DNA of 64,000 nt from assembly GCA_003993805.1 (NCBI GenBank), contig RSEF01000003.1:43745195-43809194 (forward strand), given 5' to 3'. Shown here piece by piece: positions 1-64,000 of this stretch; position 1 is the stretch's first letter; each line of letters opens with the position of its first letter. The notes below the pieces were generated by a model. That model was not told the origin of the DNA, made no database searches, and worked only from the letters and a program-made list of their open reading frames with translations. Both the position numbers and the translations under genes were made by a program. This DNA is from Himantopus leucocephalus (taxonomy: Eukaryota; Chordata; Aves; Charadriiformes; Recurvirostridae).

Positions 1-63388
<63,388 letters not shown>

Positions 63389-64000
63389 CTGTGCACAGAG
63401 GGCAGAAAAGAAAGAGACTGTTTTAAGAAGCAGTATTTTCCTAGTATTTCTGAAACGTTACAGGAGGAAGCCTGTAATTACATTACTGGTCGGCTCACAG
63501 GACATGGAGCCTTCCACCTCTGTACCTGAAATCTAGCCCAAGCCCACAAAGCAGTGAACACCCAAATTTAGATACACATGGTCTACTACATCGACCACAG
63601 AGAAACAGATTCTTTTGTATCATAATTTTTCTCACCCTGAGATGAACAGCTACAATGAATTACATTTCAGAAGTGCCTTTTTCTGTCCACTGACAATAAC
63701 TCAGGTCAAGAGCTGCGTATCTACAGAGCAAAACTGCAAGGCAGCTACTGCAGAGATCCTGAATTAGCTTTCAAACACGCTCACTTAGGTCCCAAGCTAG
63801 TCTGGCCTTACCTGCACTGAATTCAGTGAGTACTAATTTACCCCACTGAGAATTCAGGCCACAGGAACTTCCTTCTGCCCTAGCAAGATGAAAATACATG
63901 AGCTAATTCACATAAGGCTCGCTCAGATAGCCCCTGTACTGAGTGTAAACTCACCCCGGGAGGGCCCCAAGCAAGATGCTTTTTTTATTTTTTCCCCCCT
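63389..64000 (-). other. PCNX2: PCNX2 intron or upstream region, no exon seen
   Basis: The exon upstream of 63253-63388 must end with two bases of a codon. Two donor-like sites (near 63800 and 63952 on the minus strand) do not give a convincing open frame with pecanex similarity. I therefore call no exon here. Confidence 0.5.

Noticed and set aside
63780..63830. Donor-like CAG/GTAAGG on the minus strand, possible upstream PCNX2 exon
   Set aside because: In the phase required by the next exon there is a stop codon only a few codons upstream, and no pecanex similarity is seen.
63945..64000. Second donor-like site GGG/GTGAGT near the window edge
   Set aside because: Too little sequence remains to judge an exon, and no acceptor or similarity is visible.

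Overview
The window is vertebrate, almost certainly avian, nuclear DNA. It is AT-rich and intron-dominated, carries several CR1 LINE fragments in both orientations (one ending in the ATTCTATG microsatellite typical of CR1), and has a solo endogenous-retrovirus LTR of a type I associate with birds. There are no bacterial operons, phage, CRISPR arrays or RNA genes that I can support. Almost all short open reading frames are chance.

One gene accounts for the coding signal: a minus-strand pecanex-family gene, best identified as PCNX2 (pecanex 2). I reconstructed 14 consecutive exons (63388 down to 3940, 1,721 coding nt, about 573 residues). Every junction keeps the reading frame, and the peptide can be followed block by block against the pecanex proteins. 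The exons cover the end of the Ser/Gln-rich cytoplasmic N-terminal region and most of the central multi-pass membrane region. The true 5' exons lie beyond base 64000, and the conserved C-terminal pecanex domain lies below base 1. The PCNX2 rather than PCNX1/3 assignment rests on remembered paralogue sequences, not on a search.

Layout in gene order (right to left): cytoplasmic exons at 63.3 and 60.0 kb; exons with the first membrane segments at 58.5, 58.3 (33-nt micro-exon) and 53.4 kb; membrane-core exons at 48.2, 46.6, 35.5, 33.2, 25.8, 25.2, 20.5 and 15.7 kb; then a last exon at 4.0 kb. Introns range from 98 nt to about 11.5 kb. They hold CR1 fragments (about 1.9, 7.2, 12.3, 15.2, 20.0, 24.7, 31.2, 36.4 and 45.8 kb), a 523-bp solo LTR with a 5-bp target duplication (21.8-22.4 kb), a perfect 66-bp tandem duplication (41.7 kb), simple repeats and assembly gaps (one N at 7549, 39 N at 30125, 100 N at 55694).

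The most notable features are splicing signals. The exon at 15.7 kb ends in a GC donor (AAG/GCAAGT). The next exon, at 4.0 kb, ends at ATATCCTTT, a full match to the U12-type AT-AC donor consensus. The last exon is therefore bounded by two different non-GT introns. I found no evidence for an undescribed gene system.
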